Below, piece after piece: positions 1 to 4,881 of a stretch of DNA of 6,055 bases. The DNA comes from DATAVB01 sp040414495 (GTDB taxonomy: Bacteria > Actinomycetota > Actinomycetes > Mycobacteriales > QHCD01), in assembly GCA_040414495.1 (NCBI GenBank), contig JBEDUI010000082.1, forward strand, positions 1 through 6,055, given 5' to 3'. The notes below the pieces were generated by a model that had not been told where the DNA came from, ran no database searches, and saw nothing but the letters and a program-made list of their open reading frames with translations. Within the stretch, counting starts at the first letter, position 1. The number at the start of each line of letters is the position of its first letter. Made by a program: the position numbers and the translations under genes.

Positions 1-2
1 TG

Positions 3-434
3 CAGGCCGGAATCAACCCGACCACCGGGGTGACGCCGGTCTTCGCCGGTGGGCACGACTCGTCGGTGCTGTCGATCGCCAAGGGCACCTGTCAGGTCGG
101 GTTCTCCGAGGACACGATGCTGCCGCAGCTGGAGAAGGCGGGCCAGCTGAAGAAGAACGCGATCAAGGTGGTGTGGAAGTCTCCGAAAATCCCCGGTTCG
201 CCGATCGCGGCCAGCACCTCGCTGCCGAAATCGCTGCGCACCCAGTTGGAGAACCTGCTGGTGCACGACGCCAACGCCCCGGCGCTGGCGAAGGCTGGCT
301 ACTGCAGCTCAGAGAGTGCGTGCCTGAAGAAGACCGGAAACTGGGGTTACGCTTCGCCGTCGGTGGCTGACTACAGCCAGATCGCCGTGATCTGCAAGGC
401 GACCAAGTCCAGCTCCTGCACCAACGCCGGCTGA
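3..434 (+). CDS. phnD: Phosphonate/phosphate-type ABC transporter substrate-binding protein PhnD, C-terminal part (5' end outside window)
   Basis: The reading frame is open from the window edge, so only about the last 143 residues of a roughly 300-residue protein are visible. The visible part matches the C-terminal lobe of PhnD-type binding proteins: an AGGHDSSVLSIAKGTC segment early on, then a WKSPKIPGSPIA segment, which is the hinge/ligand-side region of the family. By family knowledge this is a secreted, usually lipid-anchored protein that captures a phosphonate, phosphite or phosphate and hands it to the PhnE channel; the signal peptide lies outside the window. Five cysteines (in GTCQVG, GYCSS, SACLKK, VICKA and SSCTN) are notable for an exported protein and could form disulfides. 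The gene is followed after 33 nt by phnC, so it is the upstream gene of the visible operon. A GTG at position 30 is internal and not a start. Confidence 0.88.
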   Translation, partial: QAGINPTTGVTPVFAGGHDSSVLSIAKGTCQVGFSEDTMLPQLEKAGQLKKNAIKVVWKSPKIPGSPIAASTSLPKSLRTQLENLLVHDANAPALAKAGYCSSESACLKKTGNWGYASPSVADYSQIAVICKATKSSSCTNAG

Positions 435-467
435 CCGCACGTACGCCTGGGAAGCGTGGTAATCAAC

Positions 468-1307
468 ATGGCCGTTGACCAGAACACCGCGACGTCGGTG
501 CGGGTAGCCGGAGTCAGCAAGAACTTCGGTGCCACCGTCGCTCTGCGCGATGTCTCCTTCGAAATCCACAGTGGACAGATGATCGGCCTGCTCGGCCTGT
601 CCGGGTCGGGCAAGTCGACGTTGTTGCGGGTCCTCAATGGACTGCACCGCCCATCGGCCGGCACGGTTGAGGTGCTGGGGTGTGATGTGGTGGCGGCCAG
701 GCGTGGAGCGTTGCGAGATATCCGGCGGCAGATCGGTTTCGTGTTCCAGCAGTTCGAGCTGGTCAACCGGATTACCGTGCTGGAGAACGTGCTTTCCGGT
801 GCGCTGGGCCGGTTGCGCGGACCGCGGTTCGGGACGCTGACCTATTCGACCGCGCTGCGCCGGGAGGCCCTGGCGCACCTGGACCGGGTGGGATTGGCCG
901 ACCGGGCGTTCCAGCGTTCGGACACCTTGTCCGGTGGGCAGCAACAGCGGGTCGGGATCGCGCGGGCGTTGATGCAGCAGCCGGCTCTGGTCCTGGCCGA
1001 CGAGCCAGTTGCGTCACTGGACCCGGAAACCGCGGGCGAAGTGATGGACGTGCTGTTCCGGATCTGCCGGGAGGATCACCTGACCGTGATCGCCAGCCTG
1101 CATCAGGTCGATCTGGCTCTACAGTGGACGCAGCGGCTGCTTGGCTTACGGGACGGCGAAATCGTGCTCGATGCCGATGCCCGGACCGCGACCCAGCAGA
1201 CGGTGATGGAGATTTACCGCCGGGTGTTGGACGGTCAGGACGAGGAAACCGCCCCGAAAGCTGCGGCGAAGACGTCGCGGTTGGCCAACACCGTGGTGGT
1301 TCCCTGA
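468..1307 (+). CDS. phnC: ABC transporter ATP-binding protein PhnC
   Basis: This is a complete 279-residue ABC ATPase that would power uptake through the PhnE channel on the inner face of the membrane. All signature elements are present: Walker A GLSGSGKS (residues 43-50), Q-loop glutamine near residue 94 (VFQQFELV), ABC signature LSGGQQQR (154-161), Walker B LVLADE (174-179), D-loop ASLD (182-185) and the switch histidine in ASLHQVD (H212). The VFQQFELVNRITVLENVLSG segment after the Q-loop is typical of PhnC. The last 30 residues or so are a low-complexity Ala/Thr/Lys tail. I chose the ATG at 468; an in-frame GTG at 456 would add four residues but has GGAAG directly against it, too close for a ribosome site. 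Even for 468 the GGAAG (450-454) is 13 nt away, so the start is not settled. It lies between phnD and phnE in one operon. Confidence 0.92.
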   Translation: MAVDQNTATSVRVAGVSKNFGATVALRDVSFEIHSGQMIGLLGLSGSGKSTLLRVLNGLHRPSAGTVEVLGCDVVAARRGALRDIRRQIGFVFQQFELVNRITVLENVLSGALGRLRGPRFGTLTYSTALRREALAHLDRVGLADRAFQRSDTLSGGQQQRVGIARALMQQPALVLADEPVASLDPETAGEVMDVLFRICREDHLTVIASLHQVDLALQWTQRLLGLRDGEIVLDADARTATQQTVMEIYRRVLDGQDEETAPKAAAKTSRLANTVVVP

Positions 1308-1309
1308 CC

Positions 1310-1363
1310 ATGGCGACGTATTACGGCGGGTGCCCGGGCCAGCGCAGGGGAGTGGCACCATGA
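1310..1363 (+). CDS. Possible 17-residue coupling mini-ORF between phnC and phnE
   Basis: An ATG 2 nt after the phnC stop opens a 17-codon frame (MATYYGGCPGQRRGVAP). Its TGA overlaps the phnE start codon as ATGA (1360-1363), so the phnC-phnE gap is fully translatable. The phnE ribosome site (AGGGGAG, 1346-1352) lies inside it. The arrangement is what would be expected of a short ORF that carries ribosomes from phnC to phnE. The peptide itself resembles nothing I know, and the ATG has only a weak GGTGGT upstream. It may equally be chance in a 52-nt spacer. Confidence 0.25.
   Translation: MATYYGGCPGQRRGVAP
1346..1352 (+). promoter_or_regulatory. Ribosome binding site of phnE
   Basis: AGGGGAG sits 7 nt before the ATG at 1360. 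It is the strongest Shine-Dalgarno match in the window. It decides the phnE start at 1360 over the in-frame GTG at 1330, which has no comparable site and would add ten residues of non-hydrophobic sequence. Confidence 0.8.
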
Positions 1364-3084
1364 GCCAGACGGATCTGCTGACCCGTCCGCAGCCCGAGCC
1401 TCCCGCCGTGCCGACGCGGCTGTCCCCGCCGTGGGACCGCCGCCGGTTGGCATTGCGCGGCGTAGCGCTGATTTTCCTCGTGCTGGTCGTATTGGCCTGG
1501 CACGATGTGGGATTCGGCGTGCTGCGGCTGTTCTCCGGGATCGGGGACATTTTCCGATTCCTCGGCGAGACGCTGCCGCCGCGTTTCTCCGAACCGAGCT
1601 ACCGGTTCACCTCGATGCTGCACGACGCGGTGCTGACGGTCGCGATGGCGATCATCGGCACCGCGATCGCGGTCGTACTCTCGCTGCCGCTGGGTTTTCT
1701 GGCCGCCCGCAATACGACGCTGCATCCAGCTGTGCGTTTCGGCGCCCGAGCGGTGATCACGTTGTGCCGGGCGATGCCGGATCTTATTTTGGCCATCGTC
1801 TTCCGTGATGCGATCGGTATCGGCGTTCTGCCGGGCGTTCTGGCTTTAGGTCTGCACTCGGTCGGAATGCTGGGCAAGGTTTACGCCGACGCGATCGAGC
1901 AGGTGCCGCCCGGCCCGCGGGACGCGGTCGCCTCGGCCGGCGCGAGCCGGCTGCAAGGCATCGCCACGGCGGTGTTTCCGCAGGCGTTGCCGTCGTTCAC
2001 CTCAACCGGGCTGTACCGATTGGACATCAACCTGCGGTCGTCGGTCGTGCTCGGTTACGTCGGCGCCGGCGGAATCGGGTTCGCCTTGGAGAAGGACCTC
2101 AACACGCTGCAATTCCGTTCGGCGTTGGGCATCATCGTGGTGATGACGGTGCTCATTCTGTTGATGGAGTTGGTATCGGCGTTGTTGCGGGGAATGCTGA
2201 TCGGCGTCACGCACGACCGGCGCGGTCGGGCCAGTCTGGCCGAACGGCTTGCCACGCGGCTGTTGCGGCGTTCCCGACAACATGACGTCGCGACATTCGA
2301 CCGCGACCGGGTGCGCCGGCCGTTGACCCCGGGCCGATCGCTGCGGCTGTCGTTGCCGGTTCTGCTGCTGGGAATTCTGGTCGGCTCGTACATTCTCACG
2401 GGGATCAAGGCGTCCACGCTCGTCCACGCGCCACACGCCGTCTGGCATACAGTGCTGCTGTTCTTCCCGCCTGACTTCACGACCGCGCGCAGCGATGTGG
2501 TGTCGGGCATTGTGGAGTCGGCCAGCATCGCCATTCTCGGCACGGCCTTGGGTGCGGTGATCGCGATACCGGTGTCGTTGTTCGCCGCCCGTAATATCGC
2601 CCACCGCTGGGTGTATCGCATTGTCCGGGTACTGCTGGTGGTGGAACGGTCAATTCCCGAGCTGGTTATGGCGATCGTATTCGTCGTCGCGCTCGGGCCT
2701 GGGCCGGTGGCCGGTGTGTTCGCGTTGATCGCCGGTACGTTGGGCTTTTTGGCCAAGTTGATCGCGGACAGCCTGGAGGAGGTCGATCCGGGTCCGCGGG
2801 ATGCGGTACGTTCGGCCGGCGCCGGGTCCGGCCAGGAAATGTTGACCGCGGTGATCCCGCCGGCGATGCCGGGAATCGTCGGCAGCCTGCTTTATATGCT
2901 TGATATCAACTTCCGGTCCTCGACCGTGTTGGGCATCGTAGGTGCGGGCGGTATCGGATTCCTGCTCAACCAGAGCATACAAACCCTCAATTACCGTACG
3001 ACCGGCGCGATCATCATCCTGACGTTCGTAATCGTACTGGCCATTGAACAGCTGGCCGGCTGGTTGCGTCGCCAGCTCATCTAA
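1360..3084 (+). CDS. phnE: Fused double-domain phosphonate/phosphate ABC transporter permease PhnE
   Basis: This 574-residue membrane protein is two PhnE permeases joined head to tail; a single PhnE is usually about 260-290 residues. Half 1 has hydrophobic helices near 30-47, 91-112, 130-165 and 254-275. Half 2 has them near 328-347, 380-408, 424-465 and 547-568. Each half carries the PhnE-type RAMPDLILAIVF / RSIPELVMAIVF segment. Each also has the cytoplasmic EAA-type coupling loop that contacts the ATPase (PGPRDAVASAG near 186, PGPRDAVRSAG near 479) and a VGAGGIGF motif (near 233 and 525). Equivalent motifs are spaced about 292 residues apart, which marks an internal duplication. A charged, Arg-rich linker (about 280-325) joins the halves. 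One polypeptide would thus form the whole transmembrane channel with two PhnC subunits. The start is fixed by the AGGGGAG site; a hairpin follows the stop. Confidence 0.92.
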   Translation: MSQTDLLTRPQPEPPAVPTRLSPPWDRRRLALRGVALIFLVLVVLAWHDVGFGVLRLFSGIGDIFRFLGETLPPRFSEPSYRFTSMLHDAVLTVAMAIIGTAIAVVLSLPLGFLAARNTTLHPAVRFGARAVITLCRAMPDLILAIVFRDAIGIGVLPGVLALGLHSVGMLGKVYADAIEQVPPGPRDAVASAGASRLQGIATAVFPQALPSFTSTGLYRLDINLRSSVVLGYVGAGGIGFALEKDLNTLQFRSALGIIVVMTVLILLMELVSALLRGMLIGVTHDRRGRASLAERLATRLLRRSRQHDVATFDRDRVRRPLTPGRSLRLSLPVLLLGILVGSYILTGIKASTLVHAPHAVWHTVLLFFPPDFTTARSDVVSGIVESASIAILGTALGAVIAIPVSLFAARNIAHRWVYRIVRVLLVVERSIPELVMAIVFVVALGPGPVAGVFALIAGTLGFLAKLIADSLEEVDPGPRDAVRSAGAGSGQEMLTAVIPPAMPGIVGSLLYMLDINFRSSTVLGIVGAGGIGFLLNQSIQTLNYRTTGAIIILTFVIVLAIEQLAGWLRRQLI

Positions 3085-3097
3085 CGTTCCTTCTCCA

Positions 3098-3130
3098 GTG
3101 CCGGCCGGGACTTCTGACCCCGGCCGGCAC
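3098..3130 (+). terminator. Rho-independent-like hairpin ending the phnDCE operon
   Basis: GTGCCGGCCGGG (3098-3109) and CCCGGCCGGCAC (3119-3130) are perfect inverted complements, giving a 12-bp GC stem with a 9-nt loop. It begins 13 nt after the phnE stop. No U-tract follows, which is common for actinobacterial terminators. The stem is symmetric, so it could also stop - strand transcription arriving from the convergent membrane-protein gene. Confidence 0.75.
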
Positions 3131-3207
3131 AACCCCGACGTCGCGGACTCACCCCAACCCGGGCTGCTCCGATCCGTCCGCGGTCGGTCTCCAAGCATCC
3201 GCCCGCA

Positions 3208-3326
3208 TTGCAGCGAACGTGACACCAGTGTCGAATTGACGGCGCAAAATCGCTCTGGTGTCACGCTCGCTGCACAGGCGGCCGCGCGGCATTCCGTAAG
3301 TCACCGCGAAATCGGTTACGCGGGCG
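3208..3326. repeat. Stem-loop repeat element, copy 1
   Basis: This copy matches 4687-4802 in the same orientation. It contains arms GCAGCGAACGTGACACCAG (3210-3228) and CTGGTGTCACGCTCGCTGC (3255-3273), which pair over 19 bp with one mismatch around a 26-nt loop (20 bp counting T3209-A3274). The arms and the following ACAGGCGGCCG are identical in both copies; the loop differs at 8 of 26 positions. A tail of about 50 nt ending in GCGGGCG is similar but has a net 3-nt length difference. The mismatch is A-C in a + strand RNA but G-U in a - strand RNA, so the fold is better in the - sense. The element lies in the gap between converging genes. I do not recognise the family; a terminator/REP-like or small mobile palindromic repeat are both possible. 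Confidence 0.8.
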
Positions 3327-3564
3327 GCGTACCTGCGCGGCTGCGTCGACGTCATTGCGCTGGCCCGGCAGGGCATCCGGGTGCCTGGATTTCTCGGTGA
3401 CGGTGGATCTGCTCGACGAAAGCCGGGCGAATATCTTTGAGCGCTGGGAATCGCGGGCCCAGGTCGAGGCTTTTCGTGGCTCCGGACCAAGCGACGAGCA
3501 GAATGCCATGATGCGCAGCGCATCGGTCGCCGAATACAATGTCGTTGGTGTCAGCGGCCGGTGA
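3321..3564 (+). pseudogene. Frameshifted, N-terminally truncated antibiotic-biosynthesis-monooxygenase (ABM)-like gene
   Basis: Two frames join into one coherent ABM-like sequence. From 3321 the first frame reads RAAYLRGCVDVIALARQ. From 3373 the second frame reads ASGCLDFSVTVDLLDES and continues through FERWESRAQVEAFRGSGP to EYNVVGVSGR and a TGA at 3562-3564. Removing one G from the GGG at 3371-3373 restores a single frame. The GCLDF strand, the FERWES strand and the FRGSGPSDEQ helix are hallmarks I associate with the small (about 95-100 residue) ABM fold, whose members oxidise quinol-like substrates without a cofactor. The first 15 or so residues and any start codon are missing: an in-frame TAA lies at 3297-3299, with no ATG/GTG/TTG after it. 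Two separate lesions argue for a dead gene rather than a sequencing error. The 3' end overlaps the convergent membrane-protein gene by 14 bp. Confidence 0.6.
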
Positions 3565-4018
3565 TGGCCCGTACCGCGTAATCGGGATCGGCAACGCTGA
3601 TCAGTACCGTGCAGCCGTTGACCATCGACAGTTGTAGGGTCGGCCCGGTACGTACGGTCAGGCGAGTGCCGCGCCAGGGCGACCAATGCAGCCCCAAACC
3701 GCCGACATCCCAGATCGTCACGTCGCGCGACGCGGCCTCGGAAATGGAGTCACGACTGAACCGGAATCGTGGCTGACCGAACGGTCCATAGCGGGCGATC
3801 ACGCCGTTTTGCCCGGCTGTAACGCGCAGGCTGCTGAATTGCAGCGAAACGACGAGCACGCTAATTCCGCCAATGAGCAGACCGAGCGGCCGCCCGGAGA
3901 GAAATATCGACAACAAGACCATCACGAGGCCGATTGCCGCACCCGAAATAGCGAGAATCCAGTTGACCGCCCAGCTACTGTAGGCGACCCGTTTTCCGTC
4001 CGGTATCGGTCCGCTCAC
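3551..4018 (-). CDS. Two-helix membrane protein with a small beta-rich C-terminal domain (bacterial PH-like), partner of the YtrA-type regulator
   Basis: This 155-residue protein has a short hydrophilic N-terminus, two adjacent hydrophobic helices (about 17-41 and 44-63, with a GRP turn) and a soluble domain of about 90 residues. The soluble part carries RYGPFGQPRFRF, a VGGLGLHWSPWRGTRL stretch and a closing SVADPDYAVRAI. This resembles the unnamed actinobacterial membrane proteins encoded beside short GntR regulators, whose C-terminal domain looks like a bacterial PH-type beta barrel. That link is from memory, not a search. The function of the family is unknown to me. The GTG start overlaps the regulator's stop by 4 bp (GTGA, 4015-4018), so the two genes are translationally coupled and presumably co-regulated. 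The 3' end runs 14 bp into the monooxygenase remnant coming from the other strand. Confidence 0.8.
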   Translation of the reverse strand: MSGPIPDGKRVAYSSWAVNWILAISGAAIGLVMVLLSIFLSGRPLGLLIGGISVLVVSLQFSSLRVTAGQNGVIARYGPFGQPRFRFSRDSISEAASRDVTIWDVGGLGLHWSPWRGTRLTVRTGPTLQLSMVNGCTVLISVADPDYAVRAITGR

Positions 4019-4362
4019 GTCAACTCCTCAATAAGTCGAATCAATTCCGCGCGCCCGTAGCCATGCTGACGGCCGGCCGTGACCAGCGCCTGCGCGGCTT
4101 GCCGGACCGCCGCCTGTTGCACCGCGGTCTCGCTCACCCGCACGCCGCGGCCGCGGCGAAATTCCAGAACGCCTTCGGTGCGGAGCCGGCGATACGCGGC
4201 CAGGACCGTGTTCGGATCGACGCGCAGCGCCTCGGCCAGGTCGCGTGCCGGTGGCAACCGTTCGCCGATGTCGAGTTCACCCTCGGCCACGGCACGGCGG
4301 ATGCAGCCGGTGATCTGGTCATGCAGCGACACCGTCGCGGCCGTATCGATCTGCCATAACAT
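4015..4362 (-). CDS. GntR-family (YtrA-type) transcriptional repressor
   Basis: This is a complete 115-residue DNA-binding protein. Residues 10-76 form the GntR winged helix: SLHDQITGCIRRAVAEGEL, then GERLPPARDLAEALRVDPNTV (the recognition helix region), AAYRRLRTEGVLE and the wing RRGRGVRV. The remaining 40 or so residues are a short helical tail, the hallmark of the YtrA subfamily, which lacks the large effector domain of FadR- or HutC-type members. YtrA-type proteins usually repress their own operon, often with an ABC exporter; here the only partner is the overlapping membrane-protein gene. The start is ATG at 4362-4360. The frame stays open far upstream (to 4743), but that stretch is repeat-derived and Pro/Arg-rich. 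The ATG instead sits beside a -10-like box and a palindrome, and it gives the usual family length. No Shine-Dalgarno precedes it. Confidence 0.88.
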   Translation of the reverse strand: MLWQIDTAATVSLHDQITGCIRRAVAEGELDIGERLPPARDLAEALRVDPNTVLAAYRRLRTEGVLEFRRGRGVRVSETAVQQAAVRQAAQALVTAGRQHGYGRAELIRLIEELT

Positions 4363-4364
4363 GA

Positions 4365-4381
4365 TGCTAGTAAGACTAGCA
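4365..4381. promoter_or_regulatory. Palindromic operator, probably bound by the adjacent YtrA-type repressor
   Basis: TGCTAGT-AAG-ACTAGCA is a perfect 7-bp inverted repeat with a 3-nt centre. After one mismatch on each side it extends by ATG/CAT (4361-4363 and 4383-4385), reaching into the start codon. Two-fold symmetric sites of this kind are typical for dimeric GntR repressors, and the position over the putative -10 and the start codon would block transcription. It stands out as AT-richer than its surroundings. Confidence 0.65.
4373..4378 (-). promoter_or_regulatory. -10 element (extended TGn type) of the YtrA-type operon
   Basis: On the - strand TGC-TAGTCT reads as an extended -10 (TGn plus TANNNT, the actinobacterial SigA consensus form). 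With the usual 6-9 nt to the start point, transcription would begin within a few bases of the ATG at 4362, giving a leaderless or nearly leaderless mRNA. This agrees with the absence of a Shine-Dalgarno. No clear -35 is visible. The box lies inside the palindrome. Confidence 0.5.
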
Positions 4382-4423
4382 CCATCACGATGGGGTGTGG
4401 CGATAGTGCGTGTGGGCGTCGGA

Positions 4424-4614
4424 CCATGCGGTTGGGCAGTGCGGTCGGACCGGCGGTTGGCCGTGGGGCGGACCCATGCGGTCGGACCGGTTGGCCATGG
4501 GGTCGGCCGTGCGGTCGGCCCCACGCGGTTGGGCCGTGCGGTTGGCCGTGGGGTCAGCCCCACGCGGTTGGGCCGTGGGGTCAGCCCCACGCGGTTGGGC
4601 CGTGCGGTTGGGCC
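4424..4614. repeat. Degenerate GC-rich tandem repeat (minisatellite) upstream of the repressor gene
   Basis: About fifteen units of mostly 12-15 nt follow one another. Types are GTGCGGTTGGCC, GTGGGGTCAGCC and CCACGCGGTTGGGCC. At the high-coordinate end a 12-nt plus a 15-nt module make a 27-nt higher-order unit, present twice in perfect form (4548-4574 and 4575-4601), followed by a partial unit. The low-coordinate end is more diverged. Each GTGGGG-TCAG-CCCCAC junction (4548-4563, 4575-4590) is itself a 6-bp hairpin. The 27-nt period keeps all frames in register, giving artefactual Pro/Arg-rich open frames. Confidence 0.8.
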
Positions 4615-4686
4615 TGACCGGTCGCATCGGCGGTACTTACGCACTCCGCCTGGCCGCCGCAACCGACGCCGTCCACACCTACCGCG

Positions 4687-4802
4687 TTGCAGCGAACGTG
4701 ACACCAGTGTCGGATCGGAGCGGCAGAACCGCTCTGGTGTCACGCTCGCTGCACAGGCGGCCGGGCACGCTTTTAGCCGCCGCGAGATCGGATGCGCGGG
4801 CG
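4687..4802. repeat. Stem-loop repeat element, copy 2
   Basis: This is the second copy of the element at 3208-3326, in the same orientation. Arms are 4689-4707 and 4734-4752 (4688 and 4753 also pair), again with a 26-nt loop and the same single mismatch. The loop contains a perfect inner hairpin, GAGCGG-CAGAA-CCGCTC (4718-4734), that is only weakly kept in copy 1. The tail (4753-4802) is 3 nt shorter than in copy 1 and more diverged than the arms. It starts about 80 nt beyond the end of the dehydrogenase gene in that gene's direction, so it may lie in its 3' untranslated region. Confidence 0.8.
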
Positions 4803-4862
4803 TAGTTAGGGATCGGTTACCCGGGCGGCCTGTTACGCGGACGCAGCTAGCTGTCGGTACGT

Positions 4863-4877
4863 CGGCGCAATTCGCCG
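4863..4877 (-). terminator. Weak hairpin just after the dehydrogenase stop
   Basis: CGGCG-CAATT-CGCCG forms a 5-bp stem with a 5-nt loop beginning 4 nt after the TAA (4884-4882) on the - strand. There is no U-tract. It is short for a terminator, and the larger stem-loop of repeat copy 2 further downstream may be the real 3' end signal. Confidence 0.25.
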
Positions 4878-4881
4878 TCGG

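Larger units (their letters stand above)
4363..4881. other. Intergenic region between the UDP-glucose dehydrogenase and repressor genes
   Basis: This 519-nt stretch has no convincing gene. From low to high coordinates it holds the repressor promoter/operator, a plain segment with GTGTGGG-type runs (4386-4422), the tandem repeat (4424-4614), a plain segment (4615-4686), stem-loop repeat copy 2 (4687-4802) and the short 3' flank of the dehydrogenase gene. Long open frames crossing it on both strands are side effects of GC-rich repeats whose period is a multiple of three. Confidence 0.7.

Noticed and set aside
309..1311. Long - strand open frames opposite phnD and phnC
   Set aside because: They are shadows of strongly supported genes in high-GC DNA, with no recognisable domains.
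3044..3400. A 118-codon + strand frame after phnE, sharing a CSERDTSV...NRSGVTLAAQAA peptide with the frame near 4690-4760
   Set aside because: The shared peptide is explained by the two copies of the palindromic repeat read in the same frame. The frame crosses the phnE terminator and has no ribosome site.
4424..4614. G-quadruplex cluster
   Set aside because: GGG/GGGG runs occur but are mostly separated by C-containing segments that pair into hairpins; four closely spaced G-tracts are not clearly present.
4015..4743. A 242-codon reading of the repressor gene with a Pro/Arg-rich N-terminal extension containing repeated PNRVGLTPR units
   Set aside because: The extension is the translation of the 27-nt tandem repeat and of stem-loop repeat copy 2. 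The YtrA family length and the promoter/operator place the start at 4362.
3208..4802. CRISPR array or attachment-site pair
   Set aside because: There are only two copies, 1.4 kb apart, with long imperfect palindromes and no spacers, integrase or tRNA gene nearby.
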